A program made the position numbers and the translations under genes. From Aplectana chamaeleonis (lineage: Eukaryota; Nematoda; Chromadorea; Rhabditida; Cosmocercidae): DNA of 64,000 bases. The notes under the pieces are model-generated. The model was given only the letters and a program-made list of their open reading frames with translations, searched no databases and was not told the DNA's origin. The stretch is from contig JAPDOI010000009.1 in the NCBI GenBank assembly GCA_029168955.1, positions 4,271,001 through 4,335,000 on the forward strand. Direction: 5' to 3'. Shown piece by piece: positions 46,063 through 55,514 of the stretch. The first letter of the stretch is position 1; each line of letters starts with the position of its first letter.

Positions 46063-46756
46063 TAATTGCGCCGAGTCATCAACAAATGGTGTACTGTGTG
46101 TAGCTGCCCAAGCACCAAAAACTGAGCAACTGAGAGATCATACATGAAAACAAGTAGAATCATCTCTAACTCGAAACTAAAAAATGATACAGCCAAAACT
46201 CAGTTTATGAGTTCTTCAGAGCAGTGCAATACTCGCCCGAATTTTTTCAAAGAAGTTGCAAAGGTCACGAAATCGCTACTTCTTTGATATATATTTTTGA
46301 AATCAGGGCGACGGGACGAATCGAATGGTGTTTTCTGATTTTAAAACCATTAGATCCAAACGAAAGCGATATTGCGTTCCGCGTTTCCGCGTCGCCGGCA
46401 AGTTTCAGAACACAAGTTATGAGCGGTATTTTATTATCTCTGCCTCACATATGATATGCGTTTGGGTATCCTTCAAATAGATAATCTCGCGAATTTACTT
46501 GTTGCTAATTTCGAAAAAAATTATATGAAGAAAAGCCAGATAGGAACCCTTCTTTGTTTGGTTCAGTTTCTGTGTTATGCGATCAGTGCTAGATGAAATG
46601 CCTGTCGCTCCTGACGGAGGCATAGTATACCGTACGTCTCGAGCATTGAGGATCCACACTTAGCTTCAACTTTACATGGACTATACAGGGGTCGAATTTC
46701 AGGCTAGCGGGATTCTCGAACGATTGGCCGTGGAGTACAGAGGAATCGCGAATGAC
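46063..46756. other. No convincing gene
   Basis: A 76-residue plus-strand ORF (46224-46454) has no splice or domain support. Confidence 0.35.
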
Positions 46757-47042
46757 TACTGTGCTTATCTGGGCCAAATTCCGGTCCGCAATTGCGTCTC
46801 GACACGCTCTGCGGCCGCACGCGCTCGAGTCAACCGGGTTTCCAGCGCCAAAGCCGACTCGATGTGGCTTTTTCGTACAATTTTCTCCAATTTTTCTTTG
46901 TTTCCACTTTCCAAAACCCACCTAGAGTCAGCAGATCGTCGGCTGCGGCGCTGGAAGCTCTTCTGACTCGGGAGCGTGCGCCCGCAAAGCATGTCCAGAC
47001 GCGATTGCGGACCGGAATTTGACCCAGATGAGCACAGTAGTC
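46757..47042. mobile_element. MITE with long GC-rich terminal inverted repeats, copy 2
   Basis: Ends ACTACTGTGCTTATCTGGGC and ACTACTGTGCTCATCTGGGT (reverse of the right), long stems through TCTCGACACG and GCGGCCGC. Very close to 3376-3648 including the AT-rich core. Confidence 0.8.
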
Positions 47043-47764
47043 TTGTTTTACAACTATCGTTCATAGTAAAGAAACGGCCTTAACATTCCGACCTTTGCCT
47101 TCGGAGTATTGTCTGGATATGTATATAGAACACTTCAATAACAAGATTGACAATAAGTCTCCAGGTAGATTGTCAAGATTGACATTCCTCGAACGATCCT
47201 TATCGGAATATCCTTTGCTGTAACACAAATATACTTTAAGGGAAATAAAAGGTGAAAACACATTGGAAAGAACGAAAAAAAGAGAAAAACGCGAATGGGT
47301 CACGTCACTTTTCTTTCTACAAGTGCGTGGTATTATATTAGCCTTCTTCTAAACTTTGAAGCCACATATAATGTATGAGCTCTACCATTGCCTAGAATCG
47401 CAATTTATTCTTAGTAAAGGAGCGTTCTCATTAGTGAGACCCTTGAGTTTTTTTTACAAACAAAAACCACTCGTACGTTGAATGGGTTTTTTGATAGAAA
47501 TAGGAAAGCGTTGATTGCTCACTTTGATTCGAGCGAAACGCCTTTGACAGAATTCAAAAATGAGAAGTATCAAGACGAAACCTAGTCACACAAAAAAACT
47601 CAGAATGACGCATTACTTCTTATCAACATTCATGTGAACGAAATATGCTTCGAATGCAGTGGACAGGGGAGAATCTCGATTTCAACGCTCTTTTCCACAT
47701 TGTGAAGAGAATAAATGTCACCTCGATAGCATCTATTGTTTGCGGTTTATTGCCGCAATGGGCT
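47043..47764. other. No gene recognised
   Basis: AT-rich. The plus-strand ORF 47645-47827 overlaps the minus-strand candidate below. Confidence 0.35.
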
Positions 47765-47953
47765 CTAGTCAAACGAGCTACTCATGTTGATCGTAAGGGA
47801 ATCAAACACCATGAAGCACTGAACTGAAGAAGCTGTCCCACCACAAATAGGGCAGATCCTAATTCGAGTGTTGTGCAGCACTTCAGCAGCTGCTAATGCT
47901 AAGAGAGCTAGAGTCGCATCACCGTAGCCGAGGGTTCCTGGGGCCAGGTACAT
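47765..47953 (-). CDS. Weak exon candidate
   Basis: A 62-codon frame with an alanine/leucine-rich helix-like start (GYGDATLALLALAAAEVLHN) and a CPICGG motif. No splice signals were confirmed and the product is not recognised. It overlaps a plus-strand ORF, so at most one is real. Confidence 0.2.
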   Translation of the reverse strand: MYLAPGTLGYGDATLALLALAAAEVLHNTRIRICPICGGTASSVQCFMVFDSLTINMSSSFD

Positions 47954-48324
47954 GAACGAAACCGGGAGTAATATTTAACCGTGGGAATAACATACCATAG
48001 TCTTACTCTACTCTTTACTCGCAACCGATTCAAAGGGGTTGGCTTTGGGTTGGTATGCGCTTACAGTCGCGTAGAATGTCTGCAACATCACCACTTTCAT
48101 TGGGAGCCTTTGCCGGAGTTGATGAAGTTCGCACTTTGCCAGCATAAGCTGTGGCGCAATACCGCCCTGGAGCGCGATATTTTCCGAGTGACTTACGCAA
48201 AACCCGAGTCTCCTAGGGTATCTCGCACTTTACTTTATACCTCAGTTCTGAGGGTATGGTTCGAGATGAATCACAGGTTGATAGTGACAATCTACTTTTT
48301 ACCCCCTCATACCGCGGTATATTC
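47954..48324. other. No convincing gene
   Basis: The 168-residue plus-strand frame (47981-48487) runs through this stretch into the fold-back repeat that follows. No domain is visible. Confidence 0.3.
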
Positions 48325-48475
48325 GTTCATGAATCCGGCTGGTTCTTTCAAGCTGAGACTTATGAACGCAACCATAGGCTACAGTTGGGTTTGCCTCCAA
48401 AGATTGCGTGCTACTGCTCGAACTAACGCAACTGTAGCCCATGGTTTGCCGTTCATGAACCCCAGCCAAGTTTTG
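48325..48475. repeat. Fold-back MITE with TTCATGAA ends
   Basis: TTCATGAATCCGGCTGG and ACGCAACCATAGGCTACAGT opposed to CAACTGTAGCCCATGGTTTG and CGTTCATGAACCCCAGCC. Confidence 0.6.
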
Positions 48476-49689
48476 TCAGTGCACTAGCAACGCTCACAAT
48501 TCCAGGACCACAGCGGGGGTGGTGAAGTTGGTTCTGTGAAACGGGCCGACCGAACGGCGTACGATTTCATGGACAATATTTAGATGCGCCACCCGTTGAT
48601 GGTGTCTAGCTGGTTTTAATCTAATTCAGGAGCGCCACCAACCCTCTAGTTCGGAGCCAAGTACTCTATGGTCCATCGCGTGCGTGTGCCACGTTTTCTG
48701 CGTATCGTTCTTTGCCGTGCTCATTTGTTGCCTCTCCCCTCTCTCTAAATACGCACGTGAAGTAAACAAGTGATTATCACTCTGAAGTAGGAGATATGAA
48801 TATTCAAAAGGTTGCTCGAACTTTTGTATGCTGTGACATCCCATGTTGGCAATTCCATCTCAGAATAGATGCGGTACACATGGACGCGGATCTACATAGC
48901 CAAGTATTTTAAAGCCTACCATTGTCCAAGACTTACATAGAAAATGTTTAAGACCTACAAGTACCAGTGTAGAGCAATTAGTCCTTTGAAGCTCACGAGG
49001 GAAGTGAACACATGGCATTTGAGCATTGTTTTCTTGCAAAATTATGTTTCCCCAGGGACCCCATTTAGGCAAAAAAGTTTCACACAAAGGCACGAGTTTG
49101 GAAAAACATGATCGCTGCATCAAACCGCACACGCTAGAGCAATGACGGAATAGTTGTATAAAGAAAACTTACGTACATAAATAATCTACATAGATTTTAT
49201 GAAATATGGTAATATTATGAACTCGCAACGCCAAAGCACGATAAGCCTTCACCATAAGAGACCGCACAGAAAAATGGTGTCCATTTAGTTAGCGTTGTAT
49301 TTGCCTCTCAGGTTTTCCTTTCATTTCGTTTCATTTATAAGACAAGCGTGAGACAAAGAGCTACAATAATTGTACAAAACTAACCCTAATCGTACACATC
49401 TAGAGAGTCAATAACTTCGTACCAGCCATACGTTTGAAGGAACCTTATGTATTTTATACACTGGGATTCTACACCGTCTCCGGCTTGCAGCGACAACACC
49501 GCAAGTGGTGTTGAACAATGCGTGCCGTACTAATAATGACGGGATTGTAATGATTACCATTCAGTGAATACTGTGACCCTTGACTATGACTGATTTGCTT
49601 CGTACTCAAGTATGTAGTTACTATGTGATTCCCAGTAACCACAAAGCCAGTTCAAAGCCAACACACTACATTCGTGCAGCGCTACATCT
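48476..49689. other. No convincing gene
   Basis: Unsupported ORFs only (for example minus strand 48860-49132). AT-rich from 49140. Confidence 0.35.
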
Positions 49690-51190
49690 ATGGCTTAGGC
49701 CTTTGCTACAATACCCGCACTAATTTTCTCAACAAAGCCGCGAAATCGCGACTTTTGCGACTTCTCGTCATAACACCGCCCAAAGTGCTCCATACGAGAA
49801 ATGAAGGACATGCTTCGAATCAGCATCGAGAGCTCTTTCTTTTGAGTTCTCGCATGCCTTACGGCCAAACAAGGCATATAGGACTAACACAATCAATCGA
49901 GTTGGCGAAGGGGAAATTCAAGTATTCTCTGGTTATTTCTCGTAATTCCTCGTCCACCTCAACAGCGTTAGCGTGATAAACAACAGTTCAATAACCTGTC
50001 TGCTGCCCACCGACTTTTTCTGTGAAATCTTGGTTTTCTGACTTTCTAAACGCGAATATGTCACCATTTCTACAGCGACAAGCCTCCTCTTGCTTAGATT
50101 TACAGAGAGTTGCAACTTTTTCATCAACCGTTTCTGAAACCACCCATGGTGGAGAACTTGGAGAAAATTTAGGACGTGAAAAGTGGTTCGCAGCGACGTC
50201 AAATGAGCGATCTGACTGCAGCCCTTCCAAGAAGGCCCGTACTCCCACTCAGGGGCTGGTTTTATTTGCAGCTGCTCGCTGTACATGATAAACAGTTTGA
50301 AAAACCTTTCAAAATCGTCGGTTCCCTGAGCTTCATCGATGATTCTTGATATAACTGTATATGAACGCTCAACTTCTTACAACTTTATTGACACGACGTT
50401 TCGGGCCTAAGCCAGCTGTGTAGTGGTGACGCAGATTGTTTAGCAATGTTTTCAGCGGACCTGAAAAAGGGCTTAGGCCCGAAACGTCGTGTCAATAAAG
50501 TTGTCAGAAGTTGAGCGTTCATATACTGTTATATCAAGAGTTTGAAAAACCATCTCAGATTTTTTTGCCATCTATTTTTTTTCAAACTCAAAGTCGTGTA
50601 GTGATCATCGATAACTTCTATCTGTTCTCCGATACCCACGATCAGCCGCTTCCCGAAAGTTTTTCGGAACCTGAAGGGGGCGTCAAAGCGAACTGCGAAC
50701 CACTTTTCACGTCCTAAATTTTCTCCAGGTTCTCCACCATGGGTGGTTTCAGACACAGTTGATGAAAAAAATTGCTACTCTCTGTAAATCTAAGCAAGAG
50801 GAGGCTTGTCGCTGTAGAAATGATGGCATATTCGCGTTTAGAAAGTCAAAAAAACCAAGACTTCGAGGAAAAAGCCGGTCAGCAGCAAACAGTTTTTTTA
50901 ACTGTTGTCTCTCACGTTAACACTGTTGACGTGGACGTGGAATTACGTCAAATAACCAGAAAATACTTGAATTTATCTTTCGCCAACTCGATTGATTGTG
51001 TTAGCCCAATATGCCTTGTTTGGCCGTCAGACATGCGGGAGCTCAAAAGAAAGAGCTCTCGATGCTGATTCGTAATATGTCCTTCATTGCTCAAATGGAG
51101 CATTTTAGGCGGAGTTATGACTAAAAGTCGCAAAAGTCGCGATTTCGCGACTTTTGCGGCTTTTTTGAGAAAATCAGTGCGGGTATTGTA
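49690..51190. mobile_element. 1.5-kb imperfect palindrome, PLE-type remnant
   Basis: The left arm (49690-50413) and right arm (50470-51190) are inverted copies, centred near 50442. Shared words include CGCCAACTCGATTGATTGTG and the TTTAGAAAGTCA region. About 150 bp differ on each side of the centre (roughly 50190-50330 against 50550-50690). The innermost 66-bp arms each contain CTTAGGCCCGAAACGTCGTG followed by TCAATAAAG. That resembles the conserved hammerhead-like block at the ends of the Penelope-like element further right. On the minus strand downstream of the motif an ATG frame MKLREPTIL matches the MKLRERSIL start after the 58.2-kb motif. No reverse transcriptase remains. Confidence 0.6.
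50348..50535. repeat. Central inverted repeat with hammerhead-like motifs
   Basis: 66-bp arms (50348-50413 and 50470-50535). On the plus strand CCTGAAAAAGGGCTTAGGCC followed by CGAAACGTC gives a GGGC/GCCC stem flanked by a CUGA-type and a GAAAC-type element, as in PLE-associated hammerhead motifs, with a degenerate first core. Confidence 0.5.
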
Positions 51191-51499
51191 TATACCGCAT
51201 TTCCTCTAGTACAAGTACACCCTTATTTGAAGTACCCCACTAAAAGAATTACACCGGAAAGAGACGACTGAGTATTAGAAAAACCACCCTCTATTTGAAG
51301 TACACTCGTTTTTTGAAGTTCACCTTCTGTACCGGGACCGTGAGGCGCCATTCATACTTCTCAACGCCAGCACGTCACGCGCAGGCGTGGCGTTGGAGTA
51401 TGATTATGTACTTTCCACGCATTTCACGCGAAGCGCCTGCAGTGACTATGAATACTCCAGCGGCGATGCCATGGCGGAGCGGAATAAAGTGGACCTTAA
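51191..51499. other. No gene recognised
   Basis: Short spacer with GGCGTGGCGTTGGAG and CGCAGGCGTGGCG-type GC-rich words; similar words recur at 52300-52370. Ends in TTAA. Confidence 0.35.
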
Positions 51500-52131
51500 A
51501 GGCAGCATACACGCTCGCAAACATGGTCAAGATATCAGCATGAATAGGCCCGCACGGCCCCTATCATTTCGTCAACGACGTTTGAAGCGCTGAAAACCAT
51601 TCAGGATGACAGTATTTGACCATCTCTCTCACGCACTCCCGTATTTTCACACCCCTTCGAGTAACAGAATGAAAAGTTGAACTTGAGAAAACGTGTGATA
51701 ATTGGGAGTGATAGCACTATCAAATGGGAGTTCACGAGAGAAACAGCTCGATTTACCTGGATATTACCTGTCTAAACACCCTCAAACTCTCATCCACTTT
51801 CGAGAATGCCGCTCTACTCTGGATGGCTTTTTGAAAATGGGGACTACAACAGTACACAAACATGTAATATCCAGGTAACTCGACCTGTTTCTCTCGTGCA
51901 CTCCCATTTGATAGTGCTATCGCTCCCAATTATCACATGTATTCTCAAGTTTAACTTTTCATTCTGTTACTCGAAGGGGTGTGAAAACACGGGCGTGCGT
52001 GACAGGGATGGTCAAATACTGTCATCCTGGATGGTTTTCAGCGCTTCAAACGTCGTTGACGACATGGTAGTGGCCGTGCGGGCCTATTTATGCTGATATC
52101 TTGACCATGTTTTCGAGCGTGTATGCTGCCT
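51500..52131. mobile_element. TTAA-flanked fold-back element, family H, copy 2
   Basis: 632 bp flanked by TTAA on both sides (51496-51499 and 52132-52135). Inverted arms of about 270 bp (51500-51770 and 51865-52131) start AGGCAGCATACACGCTCG. Far longer arms than copy 1 (42205-42640), whose ends match only for about 20-30 bp. Confidence 0.75.
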
Positions 52132-52135
52132 TTAA

Positions 52136-52561
52136 ATTCTCCAACAAGCGAGTTTTGTGCATGCAATCATCATCATTGCAGCAGATGATAGCACTGCAAT
52201 TAAGTATTATGGAGCGGAATAAAATTGATGACGAATTAATAGAGAAGATCTTGAAAAAGTCGTTATGGCCTTCCCGTCATGGCGGAGAACGCATCACGCG
52301 CGTACCACGCGGGCGTGGTGTCAGGCCATTCATACTCAAATCGCTAGCCCGAGTGTGACGCGCGTGACGCGCTTGCGTTGAGGAATATGATTAGCGCCCG
52401 AGTACAGCGCGATTTGAATTTGGCATTTCATAAAGGCCAGCTTGCCAAGGTGTTTCCTGAATATTGGCGAAATTGGGAAACCCACAAGAGATAATCAGAC
52501 ACTCGTTTTTAGACCAAAGTTCGCTTTCGCGGAACACTTCACAGAAATCTGTTGAAGCTAT
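52136..52561. other. No gene recognised
   Basis: Sequence up to the left direct repeat of the PLE composite. No supported ORF. Confidence 0.4.
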
Positions 52562-52617
52562 TCAATTTTTTTTGGTTATTTTTTGTGAGGATGAAGACTC
52601 TTTATGAGTTTATTGGC

Positions 52618-52653
52618 AACGTTTCGATATGTAATATCGTCTTCAGGCCAACT
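52618..52653 (-). ncRNA. Hammerhead-like motif of the PLE 3' region
   Basis: On the minus strand CCTGAAGACGATATTACATA then TCGAAACGTTG: a CUGAAGA element, a short GAUAU/AUAUC stem and a GAAAC element. PLE terminal regions are known to carry hammerhead ribozymes. Here one extra base sits between the first core element and the stem, so cleavage activity is doubtful. Confidence 0.45.
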
Positions 52654-52809
52654 GAAATAATCACAAAACAATCAGTAACACAGCGCGAACAATGGGGAGC
52701 ACCAACCTTATCAATCAGGGATGGCGCTAAACCAGCAATGAAAATGGCTCTGCCGCAAGGTGTTCTAGAAATGATGTTGATGATAGGCTGTCAACCTATT
52801 ATGGTAGTT

Positions 52810-53641
52810 ATCCTACCTCTAGAAACGGTCGGCTGGCCTAAAATGAAGGGTGAGGTCGGGTGGATGAAGAAAACGTTTCATTCGTGAATCTCGCATGTAT
52901 CACTTCATATCCACTAGAAACCTCAAATCACTCCAACGTGATAAGTCTCATGGCCGCCCTCATTTCTTCTCTGATGTTTATTGGCGGTTTCCATTGTTGA
53001 ATTTCTAGAGCTTCCTTGATTTTCCTTTCCACCGGATCACACAAGTTTCTGTGAAGTATCGTTACGTTCAGCTGAGGGGCGGGTTCGAGTGTATGCCGTA
53101 GAGTGCGGTGCCGCGAAAAAGGATTCTCCGGATAGCTCTGTGGTCGGCGCAGAGCTCGAATGTGTTCCTCTATCCTTTTGCGTAGAGGTCTAGCGGTCTC
53201 TCCTATGTAGAATTCGTTACAGGAAAGGCAGACCACCTTATACACAACACGCTTCATTTCGCATACTCCAGCATGTCCATGGCAGATGCTACAGCTTGCG
53301 CGGTCACACAGACTTTCATATTGACGAGATGACGTAAGGATGTGTCGTAGTGAAGGAGGTGGTCTGAACACCAAGCATATTGGGAGTTTCGAACGCTTCA
53401 CGATACGTTTCACATCCATTGCGAATGAGTCAGTGATGAATGGTAGGACAATTGTAGTTCCACCTGGTGGACGATGGGGTCGCCAGCAGCGACTTTGTTG
53501 TAGTCCATATCCGTTCATTCGCAGAATATCGTTGATTTCTTCATCAACTTGGGTCTGGTTCACGGAAGTAAGTAGTGCACATGTAGTAATTGTATGACGA
53601 ACACCATTTTGCTTCATATACATAGGGTGGCAACTCCGCGC
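52810..53641. repeat. Left 832-bp inverted arm of the PLE composite
   Basis: Inverse of 54494-55325 with no net length difference and very few mismatches. Confidence 0.9.
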
Positions 53642-54541
53642 ATGAATAATGATGTTGTGAGAAGCCGGCTTCCTTTACCACATAGTACTCAACTGTCCAT
53701 CCGATATTTTCACTTGCGTGTTCAGGAAAGGGAGAAATCCATTTTCTGCCGGTTCTTCCGAAGTCAAACTTATTGAAGAACATGCCGAATTCAAGTTCGA
53801 AAACGTCTGCCGTAATGATAGTCGGGATTTCCCAATTACAAGAATGTCGTCAATGTATCGTCCATAAAATAACAGTCCCGACGAAAAGGCAGACTGCTCC
53901 AAATGGTCCATGAATAAAATGGCTAATAATGGAGCCAACCTGCTTCCCATCGCGAGGCCTCGTACCTGTTTGTAGTACACATTTCGGAACCCAAATACAT
54001 TCATTTCAACAACGCTCCGCAAAAGTTCTTCGATTTGGTCTACTGTGATATCAAAAAGCTGGAGAGTCCGAGAGTGTAGACGCAGCAGCCTTATGCAGGC
54101 TTCCACAGCTCTTCTTGTATCTACATTCGTGTACAACGCCACAACATCGAAGCTTTGATACACAAGCCTTTCTTCATTGTTGAAATTGCACTCTCTAATT
54201 TGTTGAAGACATTGCTGCATGTTTCTTAGATGTGCCGGAACATAAGAGAGTAGCGGTGACAGCAGTTTCTGCAGCAGCCAGCTAATTCTGTCCGATGGAC
54301 CACCACAGGATGAGACTATCGGCCTGGTTTTGATGGTGTTAGTGTCCCAATGGTTGTCGTTTCCGTCTCTGACCAGTTTGTGTGTCTTGACGAGTTGGTA
54401 GTAAGTAGGCGTGCTAGCGTGATTTGGCATAAGTTGGGCTAGAACGCTTTTATCCAACTTTGGGCTGAGAATCCTTTTCATCGTTTCTTCTAAGCGCGGA
54501 GTTGCCACCCTATGTATATGAAGCAAAATGTTGTTCGTCAT
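52928..54541 (-). pseudogene. PLE reverse transcriptase plus GIY-YIG endonuclease, one in-frame stop
   Basis: Copies element RNA into DNA and nicks target DNA. The reverse transcriptase part (53678-54541) shows TRPIVSSCGGPSDRISWLL (about residues 72-90), motif A SFDVVALYTN (130-139, catalytic Asp), motif B GLAMGSRLAPLLAILF and motif C YIDD (229-232), then FLPFLNTQV. The endonuclease part (52928-53623) shows a cysteine cluster CDRASCSICHGHAGVCEMK, then VVYKVVCLSC and EFYIGETARPLRKRIEEH (GIY-YIG core). The two parts are in the same frame, separated only by a TAA at 53675-53677 where relatives have a sense codon after the tryptophan. The first 16 codons of the frame read antisense sequence of the inverted copy, so the native N-terminus is missing (5' truncation at 54493). 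It is therefore inactive as it stands, though otherwise well preserved. Confidence 0.85.
53675..53677 (-). other. In-frame TAA separating RT and endonuclease
   Basis: The RT frame (54541 down) and the endonuclease frame (53623 down) share phase, and the 17 codons between them (53674-53624) are open. A single stop is the only break. Confidence 0.85.
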
Positions 54542-55325
54542 ACAATTACTACATGTGCACTACTTACTTCCGTGAACCAGACCCAAGTTGATGAACAAAT
54601 CAACGATATTCTGCGAATGAACGGATATGGACTACAACAAAGTCGCTGTTGGCGACCCCATCGTCCACCAGGTGGAACTACAATTGTCCTACCATTCATC
54701 ACTGACTCATTCGCAATGGATGTGAATCGTATCGTGAAGCGTTCGAAACTCCCAATATGCTTGGTGTTCAGACCACCTCCTTCACTACGACACATCCTTA
54801 CGTCATCTCGTCAATATGAAAGTCTGTGTGACCGCGTAAGCTGTAGCATCTGCCATGGACATGCTGGAGTATGCGAAATGAAGCGTGTTGTGTATAAGGT
54901 GGTCTGCCTTTCCTGTAACGAATTCTACATAGGAGAGACCGCTAGACCTCTACGCAAAAGGATAGAGGAACACATTCGAGCTCTGCGCCGACCACAGAGC
55001 TATCCGGAAAATCCTTTTTCGCGGCACCGCACTCTACGGCATACACTCGAACCCGCCCCTCAGCTGAACGTAACGATACTTCACAGAAACTTGTGTGATC
55101 CGGTGGAAAGGAAAATCAAGGAAGCTCTAGAAATTCAACAATGGAAACCGCCAATAAACATCAGAGAAGAAATGAGGGCGGCCATGAGACTTATCACGTT
55201 GGAGTGATTTGAGGTTTCTAGTGCATATGAAGTGATACATGCGAGATTCACGAATGAAACGTTTTCTTCACCCACCCGACCTCACCCTTCATTTTAGGCC
55301 AGCTGACCGTTTCTAGAGGTAGGAT
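54494..55325. repeat. Right 832-bp inverted arm of the PLE composite
   Basis: Inverse of 52810-53641. The start at 54494 (GCGCGGAGTTGCCACCC) marks the head-to-head junction with the RT-bearing copy. Confidence 0.9.
54512..55207 (+). CDS. PLE GIY-YIG endonuclease domain, inverted truncated copy
   Basis: A 231-codon frame nearly identical to the minus-strand endonuclease, differing at a few residues (for example MKQNVVRH for MKQNGVRH, VDEQIND for VDEEIND, CDRVSCS for CDRASCS). The frame is intact but has no reverse transcriptase: the plus-strand copy begins at 54494 in the RT-EN linker. The cysteine cluster and GIY-YIG core are present (VVYKV, EFYIG, R and E downstream). It is a fragment of a retroelement, not a host gene. 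Confidence 0.85.
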   Translation: MYMKQNVVRHTITTCALLTSVNQTQVDEQINDILRMNGYGLQQSRCWRPHRPPGGTTIVLPFITDSFAMDVNRIVKRSKLPICLVFRPPPSLRHILTSSRQYESLCDRVSCSICHGHAGVCEMKRVVYKVVCLSCNEFYIGETARPLRKRIEEHIRALRRPQSYPENPFSRHRTLRHTLEPAPQLNVTILHRNLCDPVERKIKEALEIQQWKPPINIREEMRAAMRLITLE

Positions 55326-55351
55326 CCTACTATATATATTTTGGTAAATTT

Positions 55352-55432
55352 GTGTGTGCGTGTGTGTGTGTATCCTACTATATATATTTTGGTAAATTTG
55401 TGTGTGCGTGTGTGTGTATGTATGTATGTGTG
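55352..55432. repeat. TG/TATG microsatellite inside the Helitron
   Basis: Two TGTGTGTGCG(TG)n tracts, the second followed by TATGTATGTATGTGTG, each placed after a copy of the Helitron 5' end. Confidence 0.75.
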
Positions 55433-55514
55433 CGTTTCTCTGTGTGTTTGTTTGACCGTTTATTCGGCTTGCCTTTCAAGGCGGGCAACCTAACGGGGAT
55501 GGGCTCAGAAAGTG

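Noticed and set aside
46589..47064. ORFs of 96-110 residues on both strands
   Set aside because: They read through the inverted ends of the GCGGCCGC MITE.
47981..48487. 168-residue plus-strand ORF
   Set aside because: Its last third is a fold-back MITE and the rest shows no domain or splice signals.
52552..52887. 111-residue plus-strand ORF and its inverse at 57750-58235
   Set aside because: Antisense of the PLE 3' region, identical in both arms because of the inverted repeat.
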